Below, piece by piece: positions 8,536 through 10,722 of a stretch of 10,722 nucleotides of DNA. Both the position numbers and the translations under genes were made by a program. The stretch is from Phoronis ovalis (taxonomy: Eukaryota; Phoronida; Phoronidae): NCBI GenBank assembly GCA_028565635.1, contig JAOXYB010060679.1, forward strand, positions 1 to 10,722. Direction: 5' to 3'. The number at the start of each line of letters is the position of its first letter. The stretch's first letter is position 1. The notes below the pieces were generated by a model. That model worked only from the letters and a program-made list of their open reading frames with translations, was not told the origin of the DNA and did not search any database.

Positions 8536-8549
8536 GTGACATCTGGTGG
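8536..8549 (-). promoter_or_regulatory. CTCF-like motif, one mismatch, reverse
   Basis: On the minus strand this reads CCACCAGATGTCAC, differing from the core consensus by T for G at one core position. It is the mirror-image partner of the perfect site at 8457-8470 within the 34-bp inverted repeat. One of the two arm mismatches falls inside the motif, so only the left arm keeps the full consensus. Confidence 0.3.
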
Positions 8550-8559
8550 AAGACAATGC

Positions 8560-9074
8560 TCAGATCCTTTCAATACCGTGATCATTTAGTTATATACAAA
8601 ACTTGTTTTTTAAAATCTGACTTTAGAAAAGATTTAACAGCTAACATTTAACAAAATAAAAAAATATTAAGTAATAAATAGTTGCTTATGTATTGATATG
8701 CTCACAAAAAGGAGGGTATTTCTTAGATCAAAAAAACATCAGATTTTGTTTGGGTTTGGCTCAACATGCGAAGGATGCGTTTTATGAATGAATCGCGTGA
8801 GCACACACAGAACTACGTCATTGTTCATTCACAGAATGCGGCATGCTGGTATCGCTTGGGTCTGAGACTGGTGGCTCCACCAAGTGCATGCACATAGTCT
8901 ACTGTCCGATTCTACGGAAATCTGCGTGAGTTCTTGGCAACACGCGAGTCTACGGAAATGACTGTTCGAGTAGCAGGAATATTGGTGTGAAACCCGGAAA
9001 TGGGTTCGGATGGCAAGAAACAGGTTCCGCGAATGCGGATTGACGGTTCGAGTCTACGCTGGTTAGGTAAGCCT
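8560..9074. other. Unique DNA with a GC-richer stretch before copy C
   Basis: About 8570-8750 is AT-rich. From about 8760 to 9070 the sequence is visibly richer in GC and CpG. It carries small internal repeats: CTACGGAAAT at 8913 and 8951, GTTCGAGT near 8963 and 9045, and short hairpins such as TGGTGG-CT-CCACCA (8869-8882) and TCCGC-GAAT-GCGGA (9026-9039). TGAATGAA (8785-8792) is the reverse complement of TTCATTCA (8824-8831). GGTTCGAGTCT near 9044 resembles a Pol III B box, but no convincing tRNA fold precedes it. No gene is supported. Confidence 0.5.
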
Positions 9075-9276
9075 GGTATCTACAGGATGAATAATGGGTT
9101 GCAATTTACAGCTTAAGTTTACATATCCCCCGGGGGGTACTCCTGGTTTACTTGATTACGGGATGTGCCGCCAAACCCAATCCAAATTTAAGGGTAGCAA
9201 TCCCACTTTTGTGAAATATAAGGGTAGCAATTCAGTTTTACGCAAAGTCACTGATACAAACCAAATTCCAATAATC
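9075..9276 (+). repeat. Right-end fragment of the same family, copy C
   Basis: A third, partial copy contains only the right end of the family. GGTATCTACAGGATGAAT at 9075 aligns with 7638 in copy B and 3440 in copy A. The alignment then continues through TTACATATC, the C/G run at 9127-9137, GTACTCCTG, ATGTGCCGCC at 9163-9172 and AACCCAATCC. It next enters two 30-bp GGTAGCAAT units (9191 and 9221) and ends near CTGATACAAACC, which matches CTGATACACATC in copy A. It has one 30-bp unit fewer than A. Nothing to its left resembles the interior of A or B. That would fit a 5'-truncated retrotransposed copy, or a larger copy eroded by deletion. C preserves the core better than B (GTGCCGCC intact), so it is useful for a family consensus. 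A small reading frame overlaps it but is not credible as a gene. Confidence 0.85.
9191..9250 (+). repeat. GGTAGCAATCC 30-bp repeats, copy C
   Basis: Two units start with AGGGTAGCAA at 9191 and 9221, giving an exact 30-bp period. The second unit ends in TTTTACGCAAAG, which matches the third unit in copy A (TTTTTACGCAAAC). C therefore seems to have two of the three phased units seen in A. The unit shares no clear similarity with the 61-bp repeat. Confidence 0.85.
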
Positions 9277-10530
9277 ATTTTATGGATACAAACCTAAAAT
9301 TAGTTTCCATTATACAAGGAAAAGCAATCTGGATTGTACAATTGAGGGTTATAGGGGAGATTTCGCGAGCATCGGGGTATGTTAGTCAGAGCAGCGAGCT
9401 TTTTCTTTTTAGCAGCAAGGAGTATTTGCAATTTATAAGTACGGGCATTACACGCTGGGGGGACCCCCTATCTTTACCCCCCACACTTGCTCATGTCATA
9501 ATATTTAAGAGACTAATTTACTTGTACAAGGATTGCTTCCGGGTATTGGCAACTAGCATTATTTCTGATTAAACTAAGTAAGTTTAGAAGTGTAGTACTT
9601 TATTGCTTCGAGCATAGTGATTGTTCTTTTTGAATAAAAATATTTGAATACAAATGTTTATGGTCATGTGGATCTACATGGGGAGATTACAGAGCACGAG
9701 GGTTGCGAAAGCGAATTTAACATATTCCACTCGGTACCATGCTGTCGTGCTGTGTATATGAAGAAATAAGTACTTCAAACGACGATATTTTTTTAATTTA
9801 ACTTTTTTATTTTGGATACATTAAAAGTTTTGAAGAAACTTAATATTTTTACCAAAGCGTACATTCAGACTTTTTGCCTGAGAAGACTCGGAGTTGACAT
9901 CAGCATGATATAACTGCGCGGCAATCGCAAAAAAATCATTTCCATGGAAATTTTGGTTCCAGAATTGCTACCTGGAGAGCAGGTGTTTAAGCTTCTTCAG
10001 ATTCTGATTGTATCTTCCAATGTTTTTATAACATTGTGTTCGTTATAGGTCACGGTGTTCGTTCCTACAAATGCGTATCATATATAGCATTATATTAAGG
10101 CAAGACAGCTGATCAGTGTCTTCCATTGTTGCTTATACTAAATAGCAATAATCTGTTCTCCGTTCTATTTTTGAAGTGATTCTGCTAGTCGTAAATTATA
10201 AATGGCTCAGCGTATAATATCAGTTTAAAGCGTATTTGTACCTATACGTAGTTTTTCGAATGCTACATACACCACCAAACATGAGACAGATCACTTACGT
10301 ATAGAAGAGAAAGAAACCGAAACATTAAGTCTGTGTTCGCACCAGTGTGAGAAATACATAACGGTAGTTGTGAAACTAAACTCCAGCTAATGCATTAGCA
10401 AAATTATGAATGGACATACACAAGGATTTGCAATATTTGGTAGATTATATTGTAGCATTCTTTCTGAATGAACTCTTTGATACATACACTTACTTTGTGG
10501 CTGCCTCTTGCTTTTGCCCTTAATTTATTG
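9277..10530. other. Unique DNA, no recognised gene
   Basis: No gene or RNA is recognised. A reading frame of 96 codons occurs at 9282-9572 on the plus strand, but its product resembles no family I know and its start lies at the edge of copy C. GGGGGG-A-CCCCC at 9457-9468, followed by C6 at 9477-9482, is an isolated G/C cluster in AT-rich DNA. The remainder is AT-rich and featureless apart from one 9-bp inverted repeat at 10242-10304. Confidence 0.5.
10242..10304. repeat. 9-bp perfect inverted repeat
   Basis: CTATACGTA at 10242-10250 is the exact reverse complement of TACGTATAG at 10296-10304, with a 45-nt centre. There is no other evidence of an element. It may be chance. Confidence 0.4.
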
Positions 10531-10647
10531 CCAAGCTGGCAGAGTTACTCTCACAGGTTCCAGAATCCATATACACCACCAATTATTTGAGGTTTTTCAT
10601 TTCTTCCTTCCTGCTTGGCAACCTGGCAGAGTAATTCTTACAGGTTC
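10531..10647 (+). repeat. Pair of about 30-bp direct repeats 87 bp apart
   Basis: CCAAGCTGGCAGAGTTACTC with TCACAGGTTC (10531-10560) recurs as GCAACCTGGCAGAGTAATTC with TTACAGGTTC (10618-10647). The two are aligned at a constant 87-bp offset with only a few mismatches. Upstream of both is a pyrimidine-rich tract. Each copy has TGGCA close to CCAA or TTGGCA, which loosely resembles NF-I half sites, and ends in CAGGTTC, which could mimic a splice acceptor. Neither reading is strong. The remaining bases to 10722 show nothing further. Confidence 0.65.
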
Positions 10648-10722
10648 ACAATAAACAGGTGGTGCTGAAACTGAGTACCGTGTTTGTTAGCAGTAGTGAC
10701 ATGTTCCGATAAAAAAAATTAT

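Larger units (their letters stand above)
8447..8559. repeat. 34-bp near-perfect inverted repeat, possible miniature element
   Basis: The arm at 8447-8480 (GCATTGTCTTCCACCAGATG and onward to TCCTCC) is the reverse complement of 8526-8559 at 32 of 34 positions, around a 45-nt centre. The centre and left flank carry further copies of the same motif: forward at 8423-8432 (CATTGTCTCC) and reverse at 8517-8526 (GGAGACAATG). The motif therefore occurs four times, two forward then two reverse, with the outer and inner stems interleaved. The small size and palindromic form would fit a tiny foldback element or a structured RNA locus. No target-site duplication is evident immediately outside the arms. 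Confidence 0.85.

Noticed and set aside
9040-9060. GGTTCGAGTCT as the B box of a SINE head upstream of copy C
   Set aside because: It is attractive because it lies just left of copy C. The matching position in copies A and B has no such sequence, and no A box is evident, so it is not part of the family.
9094-9297. 67-codon plus-strand open reading frame
   Set aside because: It is largely a translation of repeat copy C, including the two 30-bp units.
9282-9572. 96-codon plus-strand open reading frame
   Set aside because: Its product resembles no family I know, no second copy is available for comparison, and a frame of this length is expected by chance in 10.7 kb.

Overview
No protein-coding gene, rRNA or convincing tRNA can be supported in this window. 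It is AT-rich DNA (roughly two thirds A+T by eye) with no long open reading frame on either strand, no operon structure, and many homopolymer runs and diverged repeats. This fits intergenic or intronic DNA of a eukaryote. A repeat core with a C/G run, GTACTC and TGTGCCGCCC looks to me like dispersed repeats of marine invertebrates. That is an impression from memory, so mollusc or other marine metazoan is only a weak guess.

The dominant structure is a long repeat present twice in direct orientation. Copy A runs from about 50 to 3553, with a repetitive tail to about 3820, and copy B from about 4875 to 7752. They align collinearly at an offset of 4825 bp at the left end, falling to 4198 bp at the right end because copy B is shorter at most large indels. 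Identity is about 94 percent by eye over the first 350 bp, including a perfect 60-nt match (237-296 = 5062-5121). Both copies carry an exact-period 61-bp tandem array near the middle (1789-2073; 6675-6857). Only copy A carries a net 440-bp A/T-homopolymer-rich segment (2838-3302). A third, right-end-only copy C lies at 9075-9276. Copies A and C continue into a 30-bp tandem repeat built on GGTAGCAATCC.

The rest is single-copy in this window: 3821-4874 (spacer between A and B, with several inverted repeats), 7753-9074 (with two more GC-rich stretches) and 9277-10722. The most structured short feature is at 8423-8559. There a motif beginning CATTGTCTYCC occurs four times, two forward then two reverse, forming a 34-bp inverted repeat with 32 matches. 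One arm contains a perfect match to the CTCF core consensus as I know it.

The two long copies allow an internal test for coding function. Short reading frames in one copy are broken by indels in the other, so the unit looks non-coding. I found no clear evidence of a new biological system. The best leads are the long repeat family with its 61-bp array and the inverted CTCF-like motif cluster.
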